DNA of 64,000 nucleotides from Limnanthes douglasii subsp. nivea (GCA_036936605.1 JAUPFV010000002.1:200159273-200223272), one strand, 5' to 3'. Positions 44,610-56,685 are shown, numbered from the stretch's first letter. A program made the numbers and translations. The notes: generated by a model from the sequence alone, not told the origin.

Positions 44610-46140
44610 TGAGGTTAGCTCACATATGTGGGACCAAGATACTTAGTATGCAATCCAACTCACAACTAATTATCAAACATGCTACAGGAATTTAAGACAC
44701 TAAGCAAGAAGGAACCCGCAACTAACTCATAATGTTAAAAGAATGCGAGACTAAATTTCAAGAAGTAAAATACGAGCAGGTGCCTCACCTCGAAAATTTC
44801 ATAGCCGATGCTCTGGCTAAAACTGTAGCCTCAAGGGATCAACCCTTCGTGATATTGCAGGAACACCCTATTACTTCAATATGTACTCAAGACCATACCA
44901 TATGTTTGGTCAACAATGTTACTAATTTTAAAGACTCCTATTTACTATACTTCAACCACGACACACTCCCCTCAGAAAAGGCAGCCGCGAGAGCACTACA
45001 GCTACGCGGGGCTAAATACTATATGTTAAATAATGTTATTTACAGAAAAAGTGAAACTCGACCACTACTGCGCTGCTTAAGTCAGAAAAAAAGCTACCAC
45101 AATTCTTCATGACTTACACTAAGGCTATGCAGGAGCCCATTGTGGCCACCTAGCCTTATCTGTCGATTTGTACTTGTTCGCTATTATTGGCATGAGTTGG
45201 CATCAGACACAAATATTATCGTCTGAAAATGTCATGCTTGCCAACAATTTGCTAATACTGGTCATAAGCGAATCGAAGGGTGAAAATCCAATCTCGTGCC
45301 CTTTCAATAAGTGGGGCATCAACCTGGTTAGACCTTTGTCGATGGCTACGGGAAAATGCCAGTTCTTAGTAGTTGCGGTCGATTATTTCACTAAGTGGGT
45401 TTAGGCCAAGGCCGTACCAAGAATAAAAGCCCAGGATATTGGTGATTTCATATACCACTATATACTTGCGCGATTTGGAATTCCTCGTACACTGATGACA
45501 GATAATGGCCCCCAATTCTAGAATTCTGTGGTCATCATATTTTACAAATGCTACAACACCAAAAAATATTTCTCCACACCCTAATACCATCAAGCAAATG
45601 GGTAGGTCGAAGTAATCAATTATACTATCCTTGACGATATGAAGAAAAAGATGGAAGAAGCAAAAGGGAAGTGTCGTGATAAATGTTTCAAAGTGTTGTA
45701 GGCCTATCACACCACGCCGCGTGCAACAACATGTGAGATTACCTTCACCCTTGTTTACGGTATAGAGGTTGTGGTGCTAACAGAAGTCATTATCCTGAGC
45801 CATAGAATCACTAATTACTCCGACACTTTGAGCGACGAGGACCAAACTATAAGTGTTGATTTCATGGAGGAACGACAAGATCAAGCACGTATTCAATCTC
45901 AACACTACATGAAACTGATGAGGGGATGCTTCAATTATAAACTACCACATCGTCATAAAGAAGTTAGTTCAAAGAGTTGGTGATAAAGTAGCTGGCAATT
46001 TGGGTCCCAACTAGAAGCCCTCCTACAATATTATCTCCAAAGAACACCACGAAGCTTACCGCATCACTGATAAAGAAATGCACACCCTTAAGCTCCCTTT
46101 GAATTTTAGCCACCTAAAATTGTATCACCCAGCCATGTAA
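44610..46140 (+). pseudogene. gypsy additional RNase H end and integrase remnant
   Basis: MRLAHICGTKILSMQSNSQL and YEQVPHLENFIADALAKTVA (about 44772-44831, RNase H C-terminus), then HEGYAGAHCGHLALS (zinc-finger region). The integrase core reads WGINLVRPLSMATGKCQFLV (about 45312-45371), FGIPRTLMTDNGPQF (about 45475-45520), YHQANG and VEVINYTILDDMKKKM (about 45585-45650). The three acidic positions are readable, but stops after GPQF, STP and NG break the frame. Confidence 0.85.
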
Positions 46141-46662
46141 TATACTAATGCATTATTTTTACTTTCTTATGGCGCGGATGAGGACTATTTTATTCGTAAA
46201 ATAAATTTTACAACTTTTTCCAACTCGATGTGTTTGTTATATGTATTCCTTACAACTACGCAAAGGGGACACTGATCACGCCTACGGGCTAATCAATGGG
46301 TGCAATACTGTTCCATAACTAGACAAAGTCTGAAAAACACGAACGGGCTAATTGACCATGCCCAAGCCCAAGAGGTTACGAAATAGGTCGAACAGGTCCC
46401 TCCCGCGAATCAACCGAAGGATACTTCCCATTTTCCCGGTTAAGAAATGGGCTATAGTGCGCTCGATGTTGTAAGGAAATGCTAGGCAGAATACAACTAT
46501 AACAAACACACCTGCCTCAATCTCCATAAGAAAATCAACTACAAAAAATGCATAGTTCGTAATAAAAATTATATAAGTCATACATAATTAGTAGTCTTAA
46601 TGTTTACACACATTCCAAAAACATACAAAAGTTTTTAAATCCAAGTTTAGTTCAAGCACACA
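46141..46662. other. spacer between gypsy pol and the antisense ORF
   Basis: No gene seen. It corresponds in position to 58435-58882 of gypsy 3. Confidence 0.5.
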
Positions 46663-48110
46663 CTACACTTCAGGGATAGCAGAGGTGGACCATAATTTCA
46701 TTCCTTTAGGGGGAGTGTTGCCATCAGCGAGTACATTCGCTGTTCTCATCGCCACCTCAGCGGTAGTGCCTTTGAGCACATATACATTCTCTAAATTCAA
46801 CTTTTCTTGGTGGGGTGCTAACTTCTGGCACATTCCCAACGACATTCCAGGGTTCAAGACCAGCAACTCCTCCACTATCTTCCATTGGTCTCTTTAGATC
46901 ATACCCATGGAAACTTCCATCACTTGCCTCTCCATCTTCTCTAAAGCTTGATCCACATTTCTTAATAAGTCCGCATGTTTCCGATTCTTTTTTTTCCTTT
47001 TCCTCCTCTAAGGATACCTTCATGTTGGCAACCTCCAAAGTAAGCTCAACTATTTTCTCCGCCTGCTCCTGCACCCTCTTGGCTTGCGCCACATATTATG
47101 ACAACAACTTCATATTCTAGGCTATCAAAGTAGAGCGGTACTTCTCACCACCTCCAAGGTCCTATATCGGATCACGTCCTGCTTATCTGCAATACATAGG
47201 AGTTGTTCTCGTAATTCTTCATTCTCCTTCACAGATTTATCATGACATTTCTGCATCGAACCATACGTCGTCTTAAACCGAGCTAAATCTGTAGTCAGAC
47301 TGTGCACAGACCCAAAAATTAGAGGGTTTGGTTTCCACTTCTCCATGATAGAGAAATCAATTTTCGACATGCGTCGGTAAGCCAACGTAAGAGAGTTTTG
47401 ATGCATATGTTGAAGAAAACAATAGTTACATTGAATACCCATTTTGATATCTCTTATTTGCATACACATTAATACAAATACCTCGATATCCAATTCCATT
47501 TGGCGCTGCGGAATCTCATTCATTGGTATAGTGTCATAGAAGGCCAAGTACAAACAGTACTTGAACTGCTCCATCATTAGTTGAGAAGGCCACGATATAA
47601 CCAATTTCACAGTGGGTAGATCTTCTATCACCTTGAACCCTCGGTTAGCTTCACTTTTTTTACCTTTTTGCGGCATATGATCGAGAATCACTATATTTAC
47701 AAATGTTGACCTTAACCCTGCGTCGTTTATAAAATTCTGCATACGCTGCGGTTATCCTTCTGGCAATACCTTCTCCTTCCCGCTTGTATCTTCATTCCTG
47801 TTCAACTTCTTCAACTTTCTAAAAAACAATTGCCTCGTCAATCAAAATTATCTCAAAAGCTTTGCTAGTAGGCATTACAGCTACTGGCACCGAGGGTCCT
47901 CCTGCCTCCTTTTCTCCTACGCTTCCATCAACCTCATCATCCTCATCCGCCAAGACCATTTTTTGTTGCGATAAGGGTACTGCATCAACCAAAACCTATT
48001 TATCTTTAAATGAGGACATTCCTCCTCAGTATCCTCATCCTCATCATGAGGACGCTCAACTTCTTTCTTTACACCTTCTTCTAACCACTCCCCCTCTTTC
48101 TGCGTATTAT
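46663..48110 (-). pseudogene. gypsy antisense ORF, coiled-coil protein
   Basis: Minus-strand frames 3' of pol. From 48110: an acidic start (EDEDTEEECP), then a 205-codon frame (47125-47742) with FKVIEDLPTVKLVISWPSQL and KENEELREQLLCIADKQD, then a coiled coil at 46757-47092 (QEQAEKIVELTLEVANMKVS, LEEEKEKKES), and an end at 46663 (LWSTSAIPEV). Position, orientation and coiled-coil content match the antisense ORF of gypsy 3. Known plant Tat-lineage gypsy elements carry such antisense ORFs; the function is unknown. Confidence 0.6.
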
Positions 48111-48122
48111 TGGAATTTTTAG

Positions 48123-49300
48123 ATATTTATATTTTTTCAAATATTAGATAATTTAAAAAGCTTATTAAATTTTAAAGTAATATCTTCAAATATTTTAAAA
48201 AGTTTATTAGAATAAAAAAATAGAAACATAACACTATATTAAATTGACAAAATAATAATGATAACAAAATCATATAAAAATTGTTTAATAAAACCAAATA
48301 CAAGAAACAAAGCTAAATCAATCTTCATCATCAGTTGGTGAATGAGGCTATATGCATGGTTTCAAATTCATCCTAGTTAGCATTACTTGTATGTCATGTC
48401 TATTTTTTATTTCGGTGGTGCATTATTCTATCATTCGGTTGTTGGCGTCCTCCCAACGTTGCTCATTTTGAACCCAACACTGCTCATTTAGAGTATTGTC
48501 GTCCTCCTAAAATTTCTCATTTCTAGTATACATGGACACATTCTCAGAATGATTCCATTCCATATATTTTTGGTCGAACATTATTTGTTTTTGATGAGAA
48601 TAACTACCTTTATTGAAAGTGGCCGGCTGAAACTGCATCGTAGTGTGCGTAACTCGCCTCTAAAAACTAGTAGGCGGAGCAGGTGGGTTGGTAACACCAT
48701 TAACTCTTCAGATTTATGGCAACACATTCCTATGAAATTCATAGACCTACCATTTCGACCAGATCATTCTTTCCCAAGAACATATCTCTTGGGCTCTTAA
48801 TGAGTGCCTTTCTATACATGCTCTTTTCATAACAAGACGCAGAGTCCATCCAGTAACATGTACCCAATTTCTCATAAACAACCGAATTAGTACCACCCCA
48901 TAAGGTAACGTTGCTCATATCCCGACTAATTGTGGTCGTTTGGCTAATGTCCAACATTCCCCTATCGGCAATCCTAACCTAAATACGTTTTATAGTTTTG
49001 GTATTTTTGATCCGATATAAAACCAGCAGTTTAAAATACATTATTCCCAAGCTGGCGCCGATATATCTAGTAATATTAGCGTTGGTAATAAAAGTCAAAA
49101 GAAAACATCATGGGCATGAGGACACTTTATAGAGAATCTTGATGAAAATTGTGGTAAGTGTAATTATTGTGAGTAAACATATACATATAAGTCTAAATAT
49201 TTTTTTGGCACAGGGGGTAGGTCGATAGACTTAGCCACATATAGCATTATTGATTCTTCAAAAATCTATGAAGAAATGAATAAATCTACAGATCTTCAAA
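48123..49300. other. unassigned stretch
   Basis: AT-rich left part. On the minus strand at 48340-48540 a repeated motif (NEQCWVQNEQRWEDANNRM) suggests relic transposon coding sequence, not identified. 48640-48960 holds no recognisable gene. Confidence 0.35.
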
Positions 49301-51145
49301 TGCATTTGTTTTTAACCAGAATACATATAGGGAAGAAATCATGATATATAATGTTGGTTTTTCCACAACCGATTGCTTTTGGTGATAATTGGAAATGTGA
49401 AAATTGGATGTGTAATGGGGCAAATCCAAGAGTCACACGTACATATGTGAGATCGATTTTTTATAAATATTATGCATCTAAAAAACAAATCATTATTGAT
49501 ACTATTTTAGCTTTTCCATGGAAAATTTATTTGACTAGTGATATAACTACTTTTCTTGAGTTTAATATGATGTGTATTTACTATACATTGGATGGATCCT
49601 GATTGGATAATACATCGAAAAATTATATATTTTAATCTATTGGAAAGTACACCGCATCTATAATTAGATAATACATGGTAGAGTGTATAAATGAATTTCA
49701 AATTAAAAATAAAATTATGTTTATTTCATTTGATAGTGCATTTGCTAACGAGAAATCTATTGAGTATCTTAAAAATGATTGAAACCATGTATTTTCTATA
49801 AGCATTCACACTAAAAATTAATGTCATATACTTCAATTGGTTGAAACATATGGAATACTTATAATTAAATATTATATAAACATTATTAAACAAGGGGTCC
49901 CACTATACTCTACTTCAGCTCCTTGAAAAAAAAGGAAACAAATTGGTAAGGATATTAAAAAAACCATTTAAAAACCTAGTTTTAGATGTCAAAACTGGAT
50001 GAAACTCTACATATTATATTCTTACACGTGCTTATGCGTATAGAAATAAGATTACTATGCTTTATAATAGACATAATATTATTAACCCTCTTGAAGATCA
50101 AAATTGGATTTATTTTGTTTCAATTTTAAGCTTTTTGAGGTTGTTTTAGGATGCAACTAAAATGTTTCTAAGCAATATACTCATAAAATTCACTTGACCC
50201 TTTATGAATTACTTATCTTGCCATGCATATAGATACATATTGGTCACATAATGTATGTCGCGACATGATACCCGATATGGAAGCAAAAGTTTTGAACTAT
50301 TTTCATCCCATCCTATATGCTTATGTTATAGAGTGCATTTTTTATCCTTTAAAAAATAATGGCTTTTTTATATTTAGTTTATCGTTTTTATGATGCACTA
50401 AAAATTAATCTTGCTTCGTATAACCGTGATGTATTTGTTTAAGAAATTAATGATTTTCTTATATAATGTATAATCCGTATGTTGGCAAACACATGATGAA
50501 TTTATCATGTTCAAATGTAACGGGTACTACTAGTGATAATAAAAGAAAAGACAAAAGTTTCCTTAACCATGTGAGAATATCAATGCTTAGTCGTTGGGTG
50601 TCAAGAGAAAATCCTCAAGCTGATAATGAAATGGTGAGATTTTTTGCAGGTTAAGGTGGTAGTAATTAAAAGAAGGCGAGTTTCCTATTCTTTGAAGATT
50701 ATCTAAAGAGATTTTTCCAATACCTATGTCTAAAGTGGCAAGTGAATGTGCATTTAGTCAGGTCAAACTTCAATACACGACTAAACGAACAATATTGGCC
50801 AGCTGGGCACTTAAAGTGTTTGTTTCAATCAAATATTGGACTACGAAGTATCAAAGGCTGCAAGACAAAGACAATAAAAATGAAGAAAATCTAAAATACG
50901 TCTGATGATAATCCACATGATATATAAGATGTACTTGAACAAGATCTTATCGCCGAAGGTTATGAAAAATTGGATGATGAAGATATTGACAAGAATGAAG
51001 TAATTTAGCAAAATGAATGACATTTCACATTTATATTAGAGTATTTAATAGGATAATTCAATTTGATAATGTTTGCACAACTTCTGGCTTATAAGACTAT
51101 AAACTGTGGAAGTTTTAAATAAACAAAATTTATTTTTTATCATTC
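49300..51145 (+). mobile_element. hAT transposase remnant
   Basis: Broken plus-strand frames: FPWKIYLTSDITTFLEFNMM (about 49511-49570; the hAT catalytic-core block with TSD), IKNKIMFISFDSAFANEKSI (about 49699-49760), LYSTSAP, then near 50730-50850 MSKVASECAFSQVKLQYTTK, the dimerisation domain. It ends with an acidic tail and a 3' region (TTTGCACAACTTCTGGCTTA) parallel to that at 12673. Ends and target-site duplication not found. Confidence 0.82.
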
Positions 51146-51254
51146 AATCCGAGTTTGTAACAATTTATCATAAATAAATAAATTTTATCTTTTATCCTTC
51201 AATATTATATTTTTTATCATTCAAAATATTAATCTTATACTAATTTAAAATAAA

Positions 51255-51420
51255 ACAAGGTCGTGCTTGTTATGCGTCGTGACGGCCTTGACTGTGTTCT
51301 GCGTGAATTTGACGGTCGTGACCATGACAGGCATGTCAGTGAGTCACGTCGTGTTTTGCCTTGACAGTGACAGTCGTGCCCGTGACAGTTGTGTCCTGAT
51401 CTACACAGTGTTTTGCAATG
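51255..51420. repeat. GC-richer block of short CGTGACAG-like repeats
   Basis: Variants of GTCGTGAC, CGTGACAG and TTGACAGTGACAG occur about ten times in 165 bases, in contrast to the AT-rich surroundings. A palindromic tendency (ACGTCGTGTT / GCGTCGTGAC) is visible. Function unknown. Confidence 0.6.
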
Positions 51421-51599
51421 ATTTTTTTTCGTACGTAACATTACATATTACTGTGCGTACGCCAAATTTGTCTGAGTCATATCCCGTTAGACATCAAGAA
51501 ATAATAAAATAATACAAATTTTTACAATGTTTAGGTAACTAATTTTGTGGCGGTTGATGTAAATCAATCCCAACTTATATTTGCAAACACTAATGGTAA

Positions 51600-52519
51600 T
51601 GTATAATGAAATAAGAAAGAAAATATTCATTATATACAAAAAGTCTCATATATATTTTCTTCTTGTTTTTAATTTGGTATCAAATCATGATTCTTTTCAT
51701 GGTCACCTATATTTCTCGAACTCATTGATAAGGTTTTTTGGGTTCGTAGTTCTATTTAAACCATATTTACTCACACTAGAGAATTCTATTTCTTTGATGA
51801 CCTTTCTTAGATGAGCTCTGCCATAGCTGGTCAACCAAAAACGACTAAGAATAAAGAGTCTACATAGTGGCTTAGGACCATGGAAATGATTTCTCATGGT
51901 ATATTGACAGTGGAGCCAACCACCATGTTACAGACAACACAAGCTTGATGATACATAAAGCAAAGTACACGTGTAAACAATCTATCATAGTTGGAAGTGA
52001 AGAAAAATTATATATTATGGATGCATAGGTTCATACCCTTTCAAACGGACCTTCACTTTTAAACAACATTCTCATACTCGTAAAATTACTAAGAACCTAT
52101 TATATGTCTCACAAATAACTAAACAAAACCCTATTTTTATGTAATTTTATAATTATGATGTTTTGTAAAGGAAACAATTATAAGAAAGGTAATTCTCATA
52201 GAGAGGTATGAGAATAAATTTGTATAAGATAGATGAACCTTTAAGCTATCAGTCACCATTTCCTAATTTATTCGGTTCATATCCAAGAGTTTGCAATATC
52301 GATCAAGTTTGAGTCTTTCTAATTCACCTTAAGACAGATGACACAAGATGCTTGACCATCCCTCTAGTATAGTCGTATCATTAGTCTTAAAGCAGTGAAA
52401 TATTTTAAATATTTCAAACAAAGAAATGAAATTCCTTGATTCCTATAAAAACGAAAAGTCTTATGCTTTACCCTACCTTACTTCTGACTCTAAAATATCT
52501 AATGTTCTCGACTTAATAG
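51600..52519 (+). mobile_element. Copia element B, left part
   Basis: Protease from 51897 (WYIDSGANHHVTDNTSLM), VGSEEKLYIMDA, GMRINLYKIDEPLSYQSPFP (GAG-pre-integrase, about 52208-52265) and SDSKISNVLDLI ending at the gypsy 3 insertion. Stops and shifts throughout. gag is not recognised. It continues at 62435. Confidence 0.82.
52515..52519. repeat. target-site duplication of gypsy 3, left copy
   Basis: AATAG, matching AATAC at 62435-62439 in four of five bases. LTR retrotransposons make 5-base duplications. Confidence 0.75.
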
Positions 52520-52888
52520 TGATGCGATTAGATATTCGAGCTACTGTGTCTTGACGTAATCCGATGGGCAATTTCAGACCATGACCACTATTATAAAACT
52601 CCAAACAGGACAAATGTATTAAATGTTGACTAAGCTAACTGCTGGTCACTTCAAAGCAGATTACTAATGGGTCTTTAAACTTGACCCGACTTCACGATTC
52701 GACCCAATAAGTCCATAGGTTAGTAATTTAGTACAAATACCCCAACCACTTTCATTAATGAGGGTAATCAGAATTTATTACTAGCACACAGCTTAATTAT
52801 CTCACTACTCACTACTCTAAACATTAAATTCCACAAAACATCCAAAACACTTTACAAAATTACCCCGAGACATAAACAAACCACACCA
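52520..52888 (+). repeat. 5' LTR of gypsy 3
   Basis: Starts TGATGCGATTAGATATTCGA and ends AAACCACACCA. Partner of 62067-62434. Confidence 0.93.
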
Positions 52889-52891
52889 AAC

Positions 52892-52910
52892 TGGCGACCA
52901 TAGTGGGAGC
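52892..52910 (+). other. gypsy 3 primer-binding site
   Basis: TGGCGACCATAGTGGGAGC, three bases after the LTR, resembles the TGGCGACTCCGCTGGGGA class used by Ogre/Tat-like elements. Confidence 0.7.
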
Positions 52911-52960
52911 ACGACGGTGCCTGGATTTCACATTTAAAACCAGCAAACAAAGTAGTTCAG

Positions 52961-54600
52961 ATGGATCCGAATGAGCAGAATGTTCCACCTCCAGAGGTGG
53001 AAGGTGAAAGGGAAAACAAGGAATATACCATCGAGGAGCGAGATCAGTCGAGGGCTGAAATAGAGGCGTTGAGGGCGATAAAACAAGCAGAAAAGAAGTG
53101 AAGGAAAAATCTGGAGCGTCAGTACTTCACCATACTCACAATCCTGGAGACAATGAGAAATCTTTGAAAATTCATCTCAACTCCAAGAAGACACACCGAT
53201 CCAAGCCCGTTGAGAGTTCTGCGTCTGAGTCCTCCAGCAGCTCATCAAATGAGGCAGAACTTGAAGAATCATTATCCTCAAGTAGTTGATGATTGATCCA
53301 TTTACCTTTCAGTCCGAACCTGGTATTTTTGCAACCTCTAATGAAGACACTGTTTTCAGTCGTAGCAAAAATTGATGGCAATCGCCTCTGTCCGTAAAAA
53401 TACTCTCCGGACATATTCCTAAAAGGTTTGATAACTCCAAGATGGAGAAATACGATGGGAGTCGAGATCCGAACAACCATCTGGAGCAATTCAATAACTT
53501 TATGATGAATTTTGACGACGATGACAAGCTATTATGTAGGTAATTCTCCCAGAATTTCATAGGAAGTGCTCTCAAATGGTACAACAGTCTTCCTTAGGGG
53601 TGTATAAGAAATTTTGATACGTTTTGGGTTGCCTTTTGGAGGTAATTTGTTGGAAGTAAGGAACTCAAGGGTAATGGGTTGCCTTCCGGAGGTAATTTGT
53701 TGTGAATACAAAGAATGGGCTAGCAGATTGCTTTGAACAAGTTGCAATTGCTTCCCTTAGACATGGTTTAAATCCAGGAAATCTAGCCAATTCAATAACT
53801 CAGAATAAGGCTATAACCTGGGGTGGTTTGTTGAATCAAGTGCGAAAACAAATCAACGTAAATGAGACCAAGAAAATGAGAGTACACCGTCAAGTGAGAT
53901 CTAATACTATAATAACAACTCCACCAACTACTAACCAATCCGGTTATAGAGCAAAAGAGACTGGACAAGGGTCCAACTGGTCAAAGCAGAATCAGTCCAA
54001 CCAAACTCAGAGCCAACAAACCAGAAGTAACAGGGGGCCCTAGGTTCAGCCTGAGTGGTTTGCTAAGTTACGGGAGAGTGTGGCTATTATTTATGACAAA
54101 ACTAAGAATGAAGTGCATTTTAGAAAGCCAACACCGTTACAGTCCCCCAGAGTAAACCAAAGCACTCGTTTCTGCCAATACCACAATGACATAGGCCACA
54201 ATACTAACGATTGTATAGCCTTGAAGCAGGAGGTCCAGAACCTCATTGAAAAGGTCAAGTTTGGGGCCTACGGTAAAAAGAAAGGTGGAAACAGACCGGA
54301 TAATACGCAAACCAATGCTCCATGGACAGGTCATTCGAACAATCCTGGGACATATACATAAGAGGGTGCAATGGTGATTGTTGAAAGATTGAATGTAGAC
54401 TATGAGTATCTGGATCCAGATCTGAGTCGATATCAAGTGAGGGTGATAACAGACAAAACAGTTTCCGGACTGATCAGTTTTTTTAAGTCACTAACTAATT
54501 TCGGAGGAGATACGATGACTGCGCCTTCTACTTCATTAAGGAAGAGCCATGTTCACAATTTGGCCACCCAGTTAGATGGTGGAATATCTACCTACTAGTG
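52961..54600 (+). pseudogene. gypsy 3 gag remnant
   Basis: ATG at 52961 (MDPNEQNVPPPEVEGERENK). The core follows in several frames: MEKYDGSRDPNNHLEQFNNF (about 53443-53502), GSALKWYNSLP, FVGSKELK, then LADCFEQVAIASLRHGLNPG (about 53717-53780). At 54163-54240 RFCQYHNDIGHNTNDCIALK is the C-x-x-H-x4-H-x4-C nucleocapsid-like motif of Tat gag, followed by LIEKVKFGAYGKK. A direct duplication (GGGTTGCCTTTTGGAGGTAA at 53629 and GGGTTGCCTTCCGGAGGTAA at 53678) breaks the middle. Confidence 0.85.
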
Positions 54601-54689
54601 CTAATTCCCATCCCCATTCATAGTTTTTAATGAGGATGACCTGGGGACATTGCAGGATTCATGAGGATGTGGTGGTAATAGGGGCTTCA

Positions 54690-55126
54690 ATAAGGGGGAA
54701 CGTATACGCCAAATTCTGATTGATACAGGTAGTTCGGCAAACATCCTGTTTTTAAGCTCCTACAAGAAAATGAGAAACCTATCGGTTATACAACGTTAAA
54801 AAAAACCATTGTAGGCTTCATAGGAAGTTCTACAGATGTGATTGGGGAGTTCGAAGAGGAAGTAATGTTTGGGAAATAGGCCCTTTAAAAGAATAATGAG
54901 AGTGTTGTTTGTTGTGGTGGATTGCCCAACATCATATAATGCCATATTTGGGAGGCCTTGTCTCTCCAAAATGCATGTTGTGGCCTCTACGGTCCACCAA
55001 TGCCTGCAGTATGCTGTCCATGGGCAAGTAGGTGTTGTCCGGAGCAGTCAGAAAATACCTAGGGAATGCTATACAATAGCCTTTGCCCCTAAAACTCTAT
55101 GGGGAGTCAGAATTAACAAAAATTAA
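54690..55126 (+). pseudogene. gypsy 3 protease remnant
   Basis: RIRQILIDTGSSANILFLSS at about 54706-54765 is a retropepsin active site with D-T-G intact, then FVVVDCPTSYNAIFGRPCLS (about 54908-54970), the protease C-terminal motif. A frameshift between them at about 54800 inactivates it. Confidence 0.88.
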
Positions 55127-55171
55127 CAGCTACTAGAGCCTTCTGCTAATGAAAATGAAATTGACGATCCC

Positions 55172-55990
55172 ATGGAGGCTCCCAGTGTTATAATACCGAT
55201 TGAGGAGGTTGAAACTCACTCCCTTGCAGAGGGAAAGAATTTTAAGATTGGTTCCAAGCTAGCACCAGAATTGAAGCACCGATTATTATCCTTTTTAATG
55301 AATAATCAACATGTTTTTGCATGGTGCAACAGTGATGTTACTGGAGTGCCAACAAATATTATCTCTCATAAATTGTGAATCCGGAGTGATATTGCACCAG
55401 TTGTACAGAAAAGGATGTCGTTTTCTAAAGAAAAAACAGATGTCATTGTTCAAGAAGTTGACCGTTTAACCAAGACAGGTCACATTAAATAATCTCAGTA
55501 CCCTTTATGGACTGCCAACCCTGTGTTAGTCAAGAAAAAGAATGGCAAGTGGCATATGTGCATTGATTTCACTGACCTCAATAGGGCATGTCCTAATGAT
55601 CTATATCACGTTCCTCAGATAGATCAGTTGGTGGACTTTACCTTTGGGAACAAATTATTGTCCTTTATGGATGCCTTCTCAGGATACAACCAAATACAAG
55701 TAGATCCGAATGATTAAGATTACACTACTTTCATCATAGACAAAGGTCTTCATTGTTATAAGGTGATGCTGTTCAGATTGAAAAATGCTGGGGCCACTTA
55801 TCAGAGGTTGGTGAAAAAAGCTTTTGCTAATCATATTGGCAGAAACATGGAGGTTTACATATATGATATGATGGGTAAGAGGTTGGAGGAAGATTCACAT
55901 ATATCTGACCTTCAAGAGACATTTTTCCAATTTAAAAGCTGTGAATTTAAAACTAAAACCTGATAAGTGTGTATTTGGGGTCCGATCTGG
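55172..55990 (+). pseudogene. gypsy 3 reverse transcriptase remnant
   Basis: FKIGSKLAPELKHRLLSFLM, VQEVDRLTKTGHIK, then LVKKKNGKWHMCIDFTDLNR (about 55526-55585), ACPNDLYHVPQIDQLVD, LLSFMDAFSGYNQIQVDPND (about 55655-55715) and FRLKNAGATYQRLVKKAF (about 55770-55824). The catalytic YVDD box reads VYIYDMMGKR (about 55852-55880), so the first Asp of the pair is Tyr. Stops at 55376, 55490 and 55715. Confidence 0.93.
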
Positions 55991-56685
55991 AAAGTTCTTG
56001 GGCTACATAATAAGTAAGAAGGTAATTCAGCCCGATTCGGATCAGCTTAATGCCTTACTAGCACTTGACCCTCCTCAAAATATTAAAGAAATTCAAAAAC
56101 TGACAAGACGATTGGCTGCGTTGAATCGGTTTATCTCAAGATCATCGGACAAGTGCGCTCCATTCTTCCAAGTATTTAGGAATGCTAAAGACTTCAATTG
56201 GTCTCCACAGTGTGACCAAGCTTTTATTGAAATAAAGAAGCATATGTCCTCACCTAAAACTCTTTTCAAACCTGTTCGGGGGGGGGGGGGGACTCCATGT
56301 GTATCTAGCTGAATCAGAATATGCAGTAAGTGTTGTGCTAGTGAGAGACGTGGACAGTTACCCTCGTCTGATGTATGAAGTCAACAAAAGTCTGTTGGAT
56401 GCTGAAAGAAGATATTTGAAATTGGAAAAATTGGCATTGGCCTTGGTAATTTCAGCGAGAAAAATGAGACCATACTTCCAAGCTCATTCCATTGTTGTTC
56501 GAACATCTATTCCCTTAAAAACGGTTCCTCAGAAAGCTGATGTATCAAGCAGAATGACCAAATGGTCAGTGGAGCTAGGTGATTATGATATTGAGTTTGC
56601 CCCTCGAACAACGATTAAAGCCCAGTCAGTGGCTGACTTCTTGGTAGATTTTCATGCTCATAGATCCTCTAGACATGATTCATAA
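55991..56685 (+). pseudogene. gypsy 3 RNase H (first)
   Basis: FLGYIISKKVIQPDSDQLNA (about 55998-56055), LAALNRFISRSSDKCAPFFQ, a homopolymer break at 56278-56291 (14 G), then LHVYLAESEYAVSVVLVRDV (about 56292-56350), YEVNKSLLDAERRYLKLEKL (about 56376-56435) and SSRMTKWSVELGDYDIEFAP (about 56545-56605). A typical gypsy RT-connection/RNase H block. Confidence 0.9.

Larger units (their letters stand above)
43599..46140 (+). mobile_element. gypsy element 2b, internally deleted
   Basis: A 742-base LTR (43599-44340), a PBS-like site, a gag start resembling that of element 2a (VVTRSGT) and, after a large deletion near 44610, an RNase H-integrase remnant. Whether 44610-46140 belongs to 2a or 2b cannot be decided. 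Confidence 0.7.

Noticed and set aside
46685..47120. Plus-strand frames in the 46.7-47.1 kb region
   Set aside because: Shadows of the minus-strand antisense ORF, which has the coiled-coil pattern.
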